Both the position numbers and the translations under genes were made by a program. Below, piece after piece: positions 24,143 through 32,402 of a stretch of DNA of 45,457 bases (the stretch's first letter is position 1; each line of letters begins with the position of its first letter). Source of the stretch: an uncultured Lachnospiraceae bacterium (lineage in GTDB: Bacteria; Bacillota; Clostridia; Lachnospirales; Lachnospiraceae); NCBI GenBank assembly GCA_947630595.1, contig CANRIG010000019.1:1-45457 (forward strand), in the 5' to 3' direction. The notes under the pieces were generated by a model. That model had not been told where the DNA came from. It ran no database searches and worked only from the letters and a program-made list of their open reading frames with translations.

Positions 24143-25674
24143 CACACATTGCCCCCTTTCCCCTCCGATACGCCGGCGCCGGCGTCCGTTTTCCGGCCCT
24201 GCGCGGCGGATGAAGCTATTCCCTCCGGCGCCTGCCAGGGGCCGCGCGCCTGCTCATAGGCATAGGCCGCGCGCAGAATCTTCTTTTCCTGGAAGCAGTC
24301 GCCGATCATCTGCACGCCGATCGGCAGCCCGGACGCATCCGTACAGCACGGCACAGAGATGCCCGGCAGGCCCGCCAGGTTGACGGAAATCGTATAAATA
24401 TCGCCGAGGTACATTTTCAGCGGGTCGCCCAGCGATTCGCCCAGCCGCGGCGCCGTGTCCGGCGAGGCCGGAGCCAGGATCACATCGTATTTTGCAAACG
24501 CGCGGTCAAACGACTGCTTGATCAGCGCCTTGGTGCGCAGCGCCTTGAGGTAGTAGGCGTCGTAATAGCCGGAGCTGAGCACGAAGGAGCCCAGCATGAT
24601 TCTGCGCTTGACCTCCTCGCCGAAGCCCTCGGAACGGCTCTTTTTGTACATATTGTGGAGGCCGTCGTAATCCTGCGCGCGGTAGCCGTATTTGATGCCG
24701 TCGAAGCGGGCCAGATTGGAGCTGGCCTCCGCCGAGGCGATCACATAGTACGCGGGAATCGCGTATTCCACGAGGCTCAGGTCAAATTCTTCGACCTCCG
24801 CCCCCTTCTGCCGCAGCACGTCCGCCGCGCCCAACACCGCCTGCCGCACCTCGTCGTCCAGGCCCTCGCCCAGATAATCGGAGGGAATCCCGACGCGCAG
24901 GCCGCGCACGTCGTCCGTCAGCGCGGATGTGAAATCGTAATCCTCACGCGCAATCGAAGTGCTGTCCTTACGGTCATGGGAAGCGATCATCTCCAGAATC
25001 GCCGCGCAGTCCGAGACATCCCGGGCGATCGGCCCGATCTGGTCAAGCGACGAGCCGTAGGCGATCAGTCCGTAGCGCGACACCGTGCCGTAGGTCGGCT
25101 TCAGCCCCGTCACGCCGCAGAACGAGGCGGGCTGGCGGATGGAACCGCCGGTGTCGGAACCCAGCGCATAAGGCACCTCGCGGGCCGCCACCGCCGCGCA
25201 CGAGCCGCCGGAGGAACCGCCCGGCACGTGCTCCGTGTTCCACGGGTTCTTTGTGGGGCCGAAGGCCGAGGTCTCCGTGGTGCTGCCCATCGCAAACTCG
25301 TCCATGTTGGTCTTGCCGAGCACCACGGCGCCCGCTTTTTCCATATTCAAAACGGCCTCCGCCGAGTAGGTCGGCACAAAATTATACAGAATCCTGGAGC
25401 TGCACGTCGTTTTCAGTCCCTGCGTGCAGATATTGTCCTTGACGGCGGCCGGCACGCCGACCAGAGGCCCGGTCAGCGTCCCCGCGTCGATCGCCTGCTG
25501 CACCTCGTCGGCGCGCGCCAGCGCCCGCTCCGCGTCGACGGTGACAAAGCTGTTGTATTCCCCGTCCAGCGCGGCAATGCGGTCGAGCCCGGCCTGCGCC
25601 GCCTCCCGCACGGAAATTTCCCGCGCCTTTATCTTTCTGCCCAGCTCCAGGGCAGTCCATTCTTCCATCCGCAT
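24142..25674 (-). CDS. gatA: Asp-tRNA(Asn)/Glu-tRNA(Gln) amidotransferase subunit A
   Basis: A 510-residue amidase-signature protein that releases ammonia from glutamine for the GatB site. The catalytic triad is visible: Lys in VPAAVKDNIC, and two Ser in the stretch GGSSGGSCAAVAAREVPYALGSDTGGSIRQP (residues about 150-185). The substrate loop YGLIAYGSSLDQIGPI is present. The C-terminal 30 residues after AYEQARG are longer than usual and rich in Ala/Gly. The ATG is preceded by AAAGGAA; the stop overlaps gatB. Third-from-last step of the operon order aspS-X-gatC-gatA-gatB. Confidence 0.96.
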   Translation of the reverse strand: MRMEEWTALELGRKIKAREISVREAAQAGLDRIAALDGEYNSFVTVDAERALARADEVQQAIDAGTLTGPLVGVPAAVKDNICTQGLKTTCSSRILYNFVPTYSAEAVLNMEKAGAVVLGKTNMDEFAMGSTTETSAFGPTKNPWNTEHVPGGSSGGSCAAVAAREVPYALGSDTGGSIRQPASFCGVTGLKPTYGTVSRYGLIAYGSSLDQIGPIARDVSDCAAILEMIASHDRKDSTSIAREDYDFTSALTDDVRGLRVGIPSDYLGEGLDDEVRQAVLGAADVLRQKGAEVEEFDLSLVEYAIPAYYVIASAEASSNLARFDGIKYGYRAQDYDGLHNMYKKSRSEGFGEEVKRRIMLGSFVLSSGYYDAYYLKALRTKALIKQSFDRAFAKYDVILAPASPDTAPRLGESLGDPLKMYLGDIYTISVNLAGLPGISVPCCTDASGLPIGVQMIGDCFQEKKILRAAYAYEQARGPWQAPEGIASSAAQGRKTDAGAGVSEGKGGNV

Positions 25675-25702
25675 GTTCTGATTTCCTTTCCCCTGTCCTG
25701 AT

Positions 25703-25996
25703 CTATTCCACCGTCTTCGGCACCTTGAAGGAGCCGTCCTTGCACGCCGGCGCGTTCGCCAGAATCACATCCCGCTGATCCTGATTCGTCACCACGTCCT
25801 CGCGGAACACGTTGTGCACCGGGAAGACGTGAGAGAGCGGCTCCACCTGCGAGGTGTCCAGCTCGTTCAGCTTGTCAATGTAATCCAGCATCCGGCCGAT
25901 GTCCTTTTTCGCCTGCTCCCGCTCCTGCGCGGAGAGCTCCAGCTTTGCCAGAATGCCGACGTATTCAATCGTCTCATCACTTATGATATTCGCCAT
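25703..25996 (-). CDS. gatC: Asp-tRNA(Asn)/Glu-tRNA(Gln) amidotransferase subunit C
   Basis: A 97-residue GatC, which wraps around and stabilises the GatA-GatB pair. It contains [19 protein letters not shown], the [14 protein letters not shown] motif and the late FREDVV and FKVPKTVE tail, all family marks. The start at 25996 is preferred over a frame beginning at 26014, because GGAGG lies 7 bases before this ATG. It follows the zinc-ribbon gene by 14 bases and precedes gatA by 28. Confidence 0.95.
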   Translation of the reverse strand: MANIISDETIEYVGILAKLELSAQEREQAKKDIGRMLDYIDKLNELDTSQVEPLSHVFPVHNVFREDVVTNQDQRDVILANAPACKDGSFKVPKTVE

Positions 25997-26010
25997 AATT
26001 TCCTCCGTTT

Positions 26011-27090
26011 TCAATAGCTGGGCACCAGCGAGGCCTCCGCCTCCGCTCCGTAGCGGTCCGCCGTCACCGTCCAGCCGTCCTTCAGCGCGATGCGCCAGAA
26101 CACCGGGCGGTCTGCGGTCACGCCGAAATAGCCCTGATTGTAATTCTCCTCATCCTGGATATCCAGATATACGCTGGCATAAACCTCCTCTGAAACCTCG
26201 TTCAGCACAAGATCGTAAACGCCCGCCGGCAGGTCTTCGCCGACGCGCAGAGCCTCTCCCACCGCTACCGGTCCCGGAAGATTCTGCGGTTCGTGCCCGC
26301 GCACCGCGCCCTGCGACTCTCCGGCCAGCAAAACGCTGCCGCTGCCTTCCACGTAGAGCTCCATGCCCTCATCCAGCGTGATCACCTCGGACCGCTCAAA
26401 ATAGAAGCACGGCTCATCCCACAGCTCCTGGTATGACTTCTGCTCCTCCACGGAATAAAGCTCCAGGCCGCCGCCGTCGCCGTCCTCCGCTTTCCACTCG
26501 ACCCAGACATAGTCCTGCGCGCAGCTGAACTGATACCGTCCCGGCGGCAGCTCGTAGCCCACCGTGTAAAAGCCGTCGGAAAGCTCTGTCTCGTAATACT
26601 GCTCCGAATCTTGATCCCAGTCCTCCGCCTGCGGGCAGACCGGATCTTCGTCCGAAAAAGCGGCGCCGTTCCTGCCCGGGATATTTTCCGGCAAAGCCGC
26701 GCCCAGGTCTCCGAACGCGCGGTGCCAGACAATCCCGCGCACCGCGTTTACCGCTGCCACCGCCAGAATGCAGATCACGGCTGCCGCGAACACAATCCGC
26801 AGCGGCGATGCCTTTTTCCGCACCGTGCCGACCGCATCCCGGCGTTCCGCCCGTTTTTTCGCCTTAAGCCGCTCCTGCGCGTCCCGGCGGCTCTCCCCGG
26901 ACGCCGCGGGCTTTGGCCGGGGCGCTTTCCCGCGGTTCAGGTTGTCGTCGCAGTCGCCGCGGTGAAAGCGCACCGTCTTTTCGTTGTGTATATTCAGATG
27001 ATACTTTTTGTCATTTTTCCGGTTATCCAGACCGCACTCGGTGCAAACGCCGCCCGAGAGCCTTCCTCCGCACAGTGTACAGCGTTCCAT
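26011..27090 (-). CDS. Zinc-ribbon single-pass membrane protein of unknown function in the aspS-gat operon
   Basis: A 359-residue protein. The N-terminal zinc ribbon has CTLC (Cys4, Cys7) and CTEC (Cys16, Cys19). A basic, charged linker (residues 60-90, [11 protein letters not shown]) is followed by a transmembrane helix (about residues 95-115, [19 protein letters not shown]). The outer region carries two beta-rich segments that look like repeats of one domain ([20 protein letters not shown] and [20 protein letters not shown]). I do not recognise the outer domain by name. It lies between aspS and gatC with short gaps (28 and 14 bases), so it is co-transcribed with tRNA-charging genes although nothing links it to that task. 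GGAGGG precedes the ATG. Confidence 0.8.
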   Translation of the reverse strand: MERCTLCGGRLSGGVCTECGLDNRKNDKKYHLNIHNEKTVRFHRGDCDDNLNRGKAPRPKPAASGESRRDAQERLKAKKRAERRDAVGTVRKKASPLRIVFAAAVICILAVAAVNAVRGIVWHRAFGDLGAALPENIPGRNGAAFSDEDPVCPQAEDWDQDSEQYYETELSDGFYTVGYELPPGRYQFSCAQDYVWVEWKAEDGDGGGLELYSVEEQKSYQELWDEPCFYFERSEVITLDEGMELYVEGSGSVLLAGESQGAVRGHEPQNLPGPVAVGEALRVGEDLPAGVYDLVLNEVSEEVYASVYLDIQDEENYNQGYFGVTADRPVFWRIALKDGWTVTADRYGAEAEASLVPSY

Positions 27091-27118
27091 GGTTCCCTCC
27101 CAAACGCCGCGCGCGCCG

Positions 27119-28450
27119 TTACGGTTCCAGACGTGACAGGTCGCGCGGGAATAATGTTGTCTCTCTCACATTATCCTCCCCGACCAGCTTCATTGTCAAG
27201 CGTTCCAGCCCAATTCCCAGGCCGCCGTGTCTGGGCATGCCGCATTTAAAGGTGTTCAGGTACTGGTCCATACCCTCCTCCGTCATGCCGCGGGCCGCGA
27301 TTTTTTCCCGCAGCGCCTGGTAATCGTGGATGCGCTGGCCGCCGGTGGTGATCTCCAGGCCGTGGAACAGCAGGTCGAAGCTCAGGGTAAAGCGGGGATC
27401 CTCCGGGTCGTCCATCGCGTAAAACGGGCGCTTCTTTGAGGGGTAGTGCGTCACGAACACGAAATCCGCGCCGTATTCTTCCTTAAAGTAAGTGCCGATC
27501 AGCGTCTCCTCCTCCGGCTCCAGGTCGTAGGGGTTGCGGATTTTGCGGTTATACTTCTCCGCCACCAGCTCCTTGGCGCGGCTGAAGCGCACGACCGGGA
27601 TTTTCTCCACGTCGGGCAATGTCACATTTAATATCTGAAGCTCGGCCGCATACTCCCGCTCCAGCAGCTTCATCGTGTACTGCAGAAAGCCGGTCTCCAT
27701 CTCCATGAGGTCGGTAAAGCTGTCGATGTAGCCCATCTCAAAGTCCAGGCTCGTGTATTCGTTGAGGTGGCGCTTCGTGTTGTGCTTCTCGGCGCGGAAC
27801 ACCGGCCCCGTCTCAAAAACGCGGTCAAACACGCCCACCATCATCTGCTTGTAAAACTGCGGGCTCTGCGCCAGCACCGCCGGGCGGTGGAAATAGTCGA
27901 GGCGGAAAATGTTGGCGCCGCCCTCCGCGCCCCGCGCGCCGATCTTCGGCGTGTGGATTTCCGTAAACTGCTGGCTGTACAAAAAATCGCGGAAGCCGCG
28001 GACAATGCCCTCCTGCAAGCGGAACTTCGCGCGCTCGCGGACATTGCGCAGGGCGATGCTGCGGTTGTTCAGCTTTGCCTCCAGCGAGGTGTTCAGCTTC
28101 CACTTGCCGATCGGCAGCGGCAGCGTGTCGTAGGGCACGGTCAGAATCTCGCCGCCCGTGACGCGCAGCTCCACCCCGTGCGGCGCGCGCTCATCGCTGC
28201 ACAGCGTGCCCGTCAGCTCCACCGTCTGCGACTCGCGCAGCTTTTTCGCCGAAAGGCTGGACGCGCCCTCCTCAAATACGCACTGCAGCAGCCCGCCGCG
28301 CTTGCGCAGGACCACGAATGATACGTCGCCCATGTCGCGCACGGTATGCACGAACCCGTTCACGCGCACCTCGGTGCCGATGCGCTCCGGCTCCAGCAGC
28401 TCCCCGAGCTCCAGTGTCTCTTTTGCAGTCAAACCTGATAAAAATTCCAT
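27119..28450 (-). CDS. aspS: Archaeal-type aspartyl-tRNA synthetase, probably non-discriminating
   Basis: A 443-residue class IIb synthetase without the GAD insertion of normal bacterial AspRS, so of the short archaeal/eukaryal type. The OB-fold anticodon domain (residues 20-110) has NGFVHTVRDMG; His35 occupies the position where discriminating enzymes usually carry Trp, which points to charging of both tRNA-Asp and tRNA-Asn. Class II motif 2 is GPVFRAEKHNTKRHLNEYTSLDFEM, and motif 3 is GGLGIGLERLTM. The companion gatCAB genes in the same operon would convert Asp-tRNA(Asn) to Asn-tRNA(Asn). The operon is under a T-box leader. GGAAGGAG precedes the ATG. Confidence 0.92.
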   Translation of the reverse strand: MEFLSGLTAKETLELGELLEPERIGTEVRVNGFVHTVRDMGDVSFVVLRKRGGLLQCVFEEGASSLSAKKLRESQTVELTGTLCSDERAPHGVELRVTGGEILTVPYDTLPLPIGKWKLNTSLEAKLNNRSIALRNVRERAKFRLQEGIVRGFRDFLYSQQFTEIHTPKIGARGAEGGANIFRLDYFHRPAVLAQSPQFYKQMMVGVFDRVFETGPVFRAEKHNTKRHLNEYTSLDFEMGYIDSFTDLMEMETGFLQYTMKLLEREYAAELQILNVTLPDVEKIPVVRFSRAKELVAEKYNRKIRNPYDLEPEEETLIGTYFKEEYGADFVFVTHYPSKKRPFYAMDDPEDPRFTLSFDLLFHGLEITTGGQRIHDYQALREKIAARGMTEEGMDQYLNTFKCGMPRHGGLGIGLERLTMKLVGEDNVRETTLFPRDLSRLEP

Positions 28451-28479
28451 AAAAGCTCCTTCCCGTCCCGGGACTTTTC

Positions 28480-28532
28480 TGTCAGGGGGCTTGCTTCATT
28501 CTGTGCTTTACTGTACTAAAGTCCCCATGACA
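28480..28532 (-). promoter_or_regulatory. Second hairpin between the T-box terminator and the aspS start
   Basis: On the minus strand TGTCATGGGG (28532-28523) pairs with CCCCCTGACA (28489-28480), each arm with one bulge. It lies after the T-box terminator and before GTCCCGGGAC (28473-28464) and the RBS. Its inner part (28508-28480) resembles a segment after gatB. Possible role in translation control or mRNA stability; not a terminator. Confidence 0.4.
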
Positions 28533-28533
28533 T

Positions 28534-28801
28534 AAAAAGTCCCGGAACATCAACATATGATATTCCGGGACGGATACACAAGATCCGCGGTACCACCCAT
28601 CTTGCAGACATCCTCGTCTGCCTCTCTTTATGCACTTAACGCGTGCGACGTACCGCCCTACTGTGACGCCGCAGCGCCGGTTCGAACGGTCGGCTCCGGA
28701 GCGTTCCCTTTTGTCTCCTTCCCTCCATCGGCACTCTCAGTCGGTGATGCCGAATTCCTGTCGAGTTTCAAAGACAGAGTCTCCTTCTTCGCCTTTGCGA
28801 T
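28534..28801 (-). promoter_or_regulatory. T-box riboswitch leader of the aspS-gatCAB operon
   Basis: The hallmark T-box TGGGTGGTACCGCG is at 28599-28586 on the minus strand, forming the antiterminator with flanking sequence. The competing terminator GTCCCGGAA (28571-28563) / TTCCGGGAC (28547-28539) is followed by a T run. Upstream elements are GTTAAGTGCATAAAGAGAGG and a GCAGAC-GAGGAT-GTCTGC stem. Before the conserved GGAGC-type segment lies GGGAACGCTCCGGAGC (about 28708-28693). There AAC (Asn, 28705-28703) and the overlapping GAA (Glu, 28706-28704) are the candidate specifier codons. Uncharged tRNA binding would allow read-through into aspS. The codon assignment was made by eye from leader order. 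Confidence 0.92.
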
Positions 28802-28807
28802 GCAGTA

Positions 28808-28836
28808 ATCCTAGCACAAAATTTTCCGGCTGGCAA
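28808..28836 (-). promoter_or_regulatory. Promoter of the T-box leader and aspS operon
   Basis: On the minus strand TTGCCA (28836-28831), 17-bp spacer, TAGGAT (28813-28808). It is divergent from and only about 23 bp away from the asnA promoter. Confidence 0.7.
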
Positions 28837-28858
28837 GGGGTTTTTTAAAATAATGTGG

Positions 28859-28886
28859 TTGTATCTTTCCCCAATTCTGCTATAAT
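28859..28886 (+). promoter_or_regulatory. Promoter of asnA
   Basis: TTGTAT (28859-28864), 16-bp spacer, TATAAT (28881-28886). GAGGAGG follows at 28903-28909, ahead of the ATG at 28919. The leader is short, with no room for a second T-box. Confidence 0.75.
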
Positions 28887-28918
28887 ATGTAAGATATTAC
28901 CTGAGGAGGATTACTCAA

Positions 28919-29929
28919 ATGAATCATCTGATCATACCGGAGGATTATGTTTCCGCCCTTTCTCTGTACGACACGCAGGTCGCCATCAAGACCGTGAAGG
29001 ACTTCTTTCAGCAGACGCTGGCCTCGCAGCTCAACCTGCTGCGCGTATCGTCCCCGCTCTTTGTCGACCCGGCTTCCGGCCTCAACGACAACTTAAACGG
29101 CGTCGAGCGCCCGGTCAAGTTCGGCATCAAAGAGCAGAACGAAGCGGAGGCTGAGATCGTGCACTCGCTCGCCAAATGGAAGCGCTACGCGCTCAAGGAG
29201 TACGGCTTTGTCCACGGCGAGGGGCTGTACACGGATATGAACGCCGTCCGCCGCGACGAGGAGACGGACAACATCCACTCGATTTACGTAGACCAGTGGG
29301 ACTGGGAAAAAATCATCAAGAAGAGCGAGCGCAACCTCGACACGCTGCAGAAGGTCGTGCGCTCCGTCTACAAGGCGCTGAAAAAGACCGAAGTTTACAT
29401 GTCCATTCAGTATGATTACATCGGCGAAGTGCTGCCGAAGGAGATTTTCTTCCTCACATCGCAGGAGCTGGAAGACCGCTATCCGGACCTCACGCCCAGG
29501 GAGCGCGAATATGAGATCACCAAAGAAAAGGGCGCGGTCTGCGTCATGCAGATCGGCGGCGTGCTCGCCTCCGGCCAGAGGCACGACGGCCGCGCGCCGG
29601 ACTACGACGACTGGGAGCTGAACGCGGATATCCTGGTGTACTACCCGGTGCTCGACATCGCGCTGGAGCTCTCCTCGATGGGCATCCGCGTCGATGAGAC
29701 GGCGCTCGCGCGCCAGCTGAAGCTCGCGGGCTGCGAGGAACGCGCCGAGCTGCCGTTCCAGAAAGCCATCCTCAACCGCGAGCTGCCGTACACGATCGGC
29801 GGCGGCATCGGCCAGTCCCGCATCTGTATGTTCTATCTGCGCAAGGCGCACATCGGGGAAGTGCAGTGCTCCCTGTGGCCGCCGGAGGTCGTGCGCGACG
29901 CGGCCCGGCATGGGATACAATTATTATGA
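28919..29929 (+). CDS. asnA: Aspartate-ammonia ligase (asparagine synthetase A)
   Basis: A 336-residue enzyme that makes asparagine from aspartate, ammonia and ATP. It is related in fold to class II AspRS. Visible family marks are SPLFVDPASGLNDNLNGVERPV near residue 45, IVHSLAKWKRYAL, EGLYTDMNAVRRDEE, the SIYVDQWDWE motif, and the C-terminal GGGIGQSRICMFYLRKAHIGEVQ. Length is normal. It is transcribed divergently from the aspS-gatCAB operon, so the cell has a free-asparagine route next to the tRNA-dependent route. Its TGA overlaps the ATG of a small basic reading frame. Confidence 0.96.
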   Translation: MNHLIIPEDYVSALSLYDTQVAIKTVKDFFQQTLASQLNLLRVSSPLFVDPASGLNDNLNGVERPVKFGIKEQNEAEAEIVHSLAKWKRYALKEYGFVHGEGLYTDMNAVRRDEETDNIHSIYVDQWDWEKIIKKSERNLDTLQKVVRSVYKALKKTEVYMSIQYDYIGEVLPKEIFFLTSQELEDRYPDLTPREREYEITKEKGAVCVMQIGGVLASGQRHDGRAPDYDDWELNADILVYYPVLDIALELSSMGIRVDETALARQLKLAGCEERAELPFQKAILNRELPYTIGGGIGQSRICMFYLRKAHIGEVQCSLWPPEVVRDAARHGIQLL

Positions 29930-30159
29930 AGAAATCTGTTAGAAAAACTGTTGTGAAAAAGCGAACTGCTGCCGTGCCGAAACAGATTATGGTTGGGCAG
30001 AAGCAGATTGCCGCTGTGAAAAAGCGGACTGCGGCCGTGAAAAAGCGGGCCGCCGCCATGAAGAGGCGGGCTGTTGCCATAAAAAGATTGGTTCGGATTG
30101 TTCTGACGGTCGGGATTGTTGTAAGGGCAGTCTGCAAAGAGACGATCCGGGCCAAATGA
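29926..30159 (+). CDS. Small basic repeat protein, possible gene coupled to asnA
   Basis: A 77-residue reading frame whose ATG overlaps the asnA stop (ATGA at 29926-29929). The protein is Lys/Arg/Ala-rich, built of seven-residue units of the VKKRTAA type coded by 21-bp repeats (29953, 30016, 30037 and 30058, all in register). It ends in a hydrophobic stretch LVRIVLTVGIVVRAV. No RBS of its own is obvious, so it would depend on translational coupling. It could be a membrane-active or nucleic-acid-binding peptide, or a non-functional repeat expansion that happens to stay open. No family is recognised. Confidence 0.4.
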   Translation: MKKSVRKTVVKKRTAAVPKQIMVGQKQIAAVKKRTAAVKKRAAAMKRRAVAIKRLVRIVLTVGIVVRAVCKETIRAK

Positions 30160-30175
30160 GTCCCGGATGAACGAC

Positions 30176-30200
30176 GCCGGCCGCTGAATCAGCGGCCGGC
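30176..30200 (-). terminator. Strong hairpin between asnA and the convergent dapL gene
   Basis: GCCGGCCGCTGA (30176-30187) pairs with TCAGCGGCCGGC (30189-30200). It lies just after the dapL stop on the minus strand. T runs are poor on both sides (AATCATTTT on the plus strand), so it may be a weak bidirectional terminator. A second hairpin ATCCGGG/CCCGGAT sits at about 30145-30168. Confidence 0.55.
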
Positions 30201-30218
30201 CAATCATTTTCTGTCATC

Positions 30219-31433
30219 TTACATTTTCTTAATCCGCTCCAGCGCCGCCACCGTGTTCTCGTAGGTGCCGAACGCAGTCAGGCGGAAATAGCCCTCGCCG
30301 CTCGGTCCGAATCCGGAGCCGGGCGTTCCCACGACGTTTGCCCGTTCCAGCAGGTAATCAAAGAATTCCCAGGAGCTCATCCTGTCCGGGGTCTTCAGCC
30401 AGATGTACGGCGCGTTCACGCCGCCGGAAACGGTGTAGCCCGCGGCTTTCAGGCCGTCCTTGATGGTCTTTGCATTGTTCATGTAGTAGGCCACCTGCGC
30501 TTTCAGCTGCTCCTTGCCCTCCGGCGAGTAGACCGCTTCGCCGGCTCTCTGGACGATGTACGGAGCGCCGTTGTACTTGGTGCCGTGGCGTCTCGCCCAC
30601 AGCGAATGCAGCGTCACGCCGCCGCAGGTCAGATCCTTCGGGATTACCGTGTAGCCCAGGCGCGTGCCGGTGAAGCCCGCGTTCTTGGAGAAGGATTTGA
30701 GCTCGATGGCGCAGGTGCGCGCGCCTGCGCACTCGTAAATGGAGTGCGGCACGTCATCCTCCGAAATATACGCCTCATAGGCCGCGTCATAGATGATCAC
30801 GGCGCCGGCGCGGTTGGCGTAGTCCACCCACTCCTGCAGCTGCGCTTTGGTGATGGTCGCGCCCGTCGGGTTGTTCGGGAAGCACAGGTAAATGATGTCC
30901 GGCGTCTCCTTCGGCAGCTCCGGCGCGAAATGGTTGGCCATGGTGCAGGGCATGTAAATGACGTCGCTCCAGACCTCGGTTTTGGGATCGTAGGTGCCGG
31001 TGCGGCCCGCCATCACGTTCGTGTCCACATACACCGGGTAAACCGGGTCGCAGACCGCAATCTTATTGTCGACGCTGAAAATCTCCTGAATGTTGCCGGA
31101 ATCGCATTTTGCGCCGTCCGACACAAAAATCTCATCCGCCGCGATTTCGCAGCCGCGGTCCGCATAATCGTTTTTGGCGATCGCGTTTCTCAAAAACTCG
31201 TAGCCAAGGTCCGGCGCATAGCCGTGAAACGTGGCCGCATCCGCCATCTCGTCCACCGCGCCGTGCAGCGCCTGAATGATGGCCGGAGCCAGCGGCTGCG
31301 TCACATCGCCGATGCCGAGCCGGATCACCTGTTTGTCCGGGTGCTCCGCCTGATAGGCGCTGACCTTTTTCGCAATCGTCGAGAACAGATAGCTGCCCGG
31401 CAGCTTCAAATAGTTGTCGTTGATCTTAAACAT
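30219..31433 (-). CDS. dapL: LL-diaminopimelate aminotransferase
   Basis: A 404-residue PLP enzyme that converts tetrahydrodipicolinate directly to LL-diaminopimelate, a short route to lysine and peptidoglycan found in Clostridia, plants and some other bacteria. The start [23 protein letters not shown] is characteristic. [29 protein letters not shown] and the Schiff-base Lys in [20 protein letters not shown] are present. GGGAGGA precedes the ATG. It follows dapF by only 3 bases, so the epimerase and aminotransferase are translated from one message, covering adjacent pathway steps. Confidence 0.96.
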   Translation of the reverse strand: MFKINDNYLKLPGSYLFSTIAKKVSAYQAEHPDKQVIRLGIGDVTQPLAPAIIQALHGAVDEMADAATFHGYAPDLGYEFLRNAIAKNDYADRGCEIAADEIFVSDGAKCDSGNIQEIFSVDNKIAVCDPVYPVYVDTNVMAGRTGTYDPKTEVWSDVIYMPCTMANHFAPELPKETPDIIYLCFPNNPTGATITKAQLQEWVDYANRAGAVIIYDAAYEAYISEDDVPHSIYECAGARTCAIELKSFSKNAGFTGTRLGYTVIPKDLTCGGVTLHSLWARRHGTKYNGAPYIVQRAGEAVYSPEGKEQLKAQVAYYMNNAKTIKDGLKAAGYTVSGGVNAPYIWLKTPDRMSSWEFFDYLLERANVVGTPGSGFGPSGEGYFRLTAFGTYENTVAALERIKKM

Positions 31434-31436
31434 AAA

Positions 31437-32402
31437 TCATCCTCCCAGATTTTCTAATTCCATTTCTCCGTCAAATACGGTGGCGGCAGGGCCGGTCATA
31501 AACACGGTATTCTGCTGTCGGTCCCAGTGAATCTGCAGATCGCCGCCGCGCAGCTTCACCGTCACCTCGTCCTCCGTCCAGCCGTTCAGGATGCAGGCCA
31601 CCGCCACCGCGCATGCGCCCGTGCCGCAGGCCCAGGTCTCGCCGGAGCCGCGCTCCCACACGCGCATCTGCACCGTCCTGCGGTCCAGCACGCGGATGAA
31701 CTCGGTGTTGACGCGGTCCGGAAACGCCGGGTGACACTCAAACGACGGGCCGATCTGCTCAATCGCCAGGCCGTCCACATCGTCGACGCAGACCACGCAG
31801 TGCGGGTTGCCCATGGAGACGCAGGTCACCGTGTAAGCGGCGCCGTCCACGCGCAGCGTGCCGCCGATAACTGCGCCGTCCGTTTCCTGCCGCGCAGTTT
31901 GCTCCGCAGCGCTGCCTGCTTCCTGTCGCGCAGTCTGCTCCGCAGCGCCGCCTGCTTTCTGCCGCACAGTTTGCTCTGCCGCACGGTCCGCTAGCTGCTC
32001 CACATCAACGGGAATCCGCTCCGGCTCCAGAACCGGCGCTCCCATATCCACCCGGACCAGCGCGACCTTTCCGTTCTCCACCGTCAGATCCAGAACCTTG
32101 ATCCCGCTGCCGGTGGCCACGCTGATCCGCGTCTTGTCCGTCAGGCCGTAGTCATAGACGTATTTGGCTACGCAGCGAATCCCGTTGCCGCACATCGCGC
32201 CAAGCGATCCATCTGCATTATACATCTCCATCTCAAAATCCGCAACCGCCGACGGCTTGATCAGAATCAATCCGTCCGAGCCGACCCCGAAATGACGGTC
32301 GCTGATCCGCTCCGCCAGCCGTCCGGAGTTCTCCACGGTCTCGCGAAAGCAGTTGACATACACATAGTCGTTGCCGATTCCGTGCATTTTCGTGAATTTC
32401 AT
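31437..32402 (-). CDS. dapF: Diaminopimelate epimerase with a repeat insertion
   Basis: A 321-residue DapF, which turns LL-DAP into meso-DAP. It shows MKFTKMHGIGNDYVYVN at the start, the first catalytic Cys in GNGIRCVAKYV near residue 75, and the second in WACGTGACAVA near residue 265. Typical DapF has about 275 residues; the excess is a Glu/Ala/Gln/Arg-rich insert at about residues 138-173, made of three 12-residue units (AEQTARQEAGSA type) coded by 36-bp repeats. The insert falls between the two halves of the enzyme, near VDVEQLADRA and IGGTLRVDG. The start at 32402 is chosen over an in-frame TTG at 32423. The active-site residues are intact, so it should still work. Confidence 0.93.
   Translation of the reverse strand: MKFTKMHGIGNDYVYVNCFRETVENSGRLAERISDRHFGVGSDGLILIKPSAVADFEMEMYNADGSLGAMCGNGIRCVAKYVYDYGLTDKTRISVATGSGIKVLDLTVENGKVALVRVDMGAPVLEPERIPVDVEQLADRAAEQTVRQKAGGAAEQTARQEAGSAAEQTARQETDGAVIGGTLRVDGAAYTVTCVSMGNPHCVVCVDDVDGLAIEQIGPSFECHPAFPDRVNTEFIRVLDRRTVQMRVWERGSGETWACGTGACAVAVACILNGWTEDEVTVKLRGGDLQIHWDRQQNTVFMTGPAATVFDGEMELENLGG
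31885..31992 (-). repeat. In-frame minisatellite, 36 bp x 3, in dapF
   Basis: Three contiguous 36-bp units (31885-31920, 31921-31956, 31957-31992). The first two differ at only a few positions; the third has diverged more. Each codes for 12 residues, so unit gain or loss keeps dapF in frame. Confidence 0.9.

Noticed and set aside
28660-28710. GGTTCGAACGGTC-like segment as a tRNA T-loop
   Set aside because: It belongs to the T-box leader; no acceptor stem, D-arm or anticodon arm fits around it.
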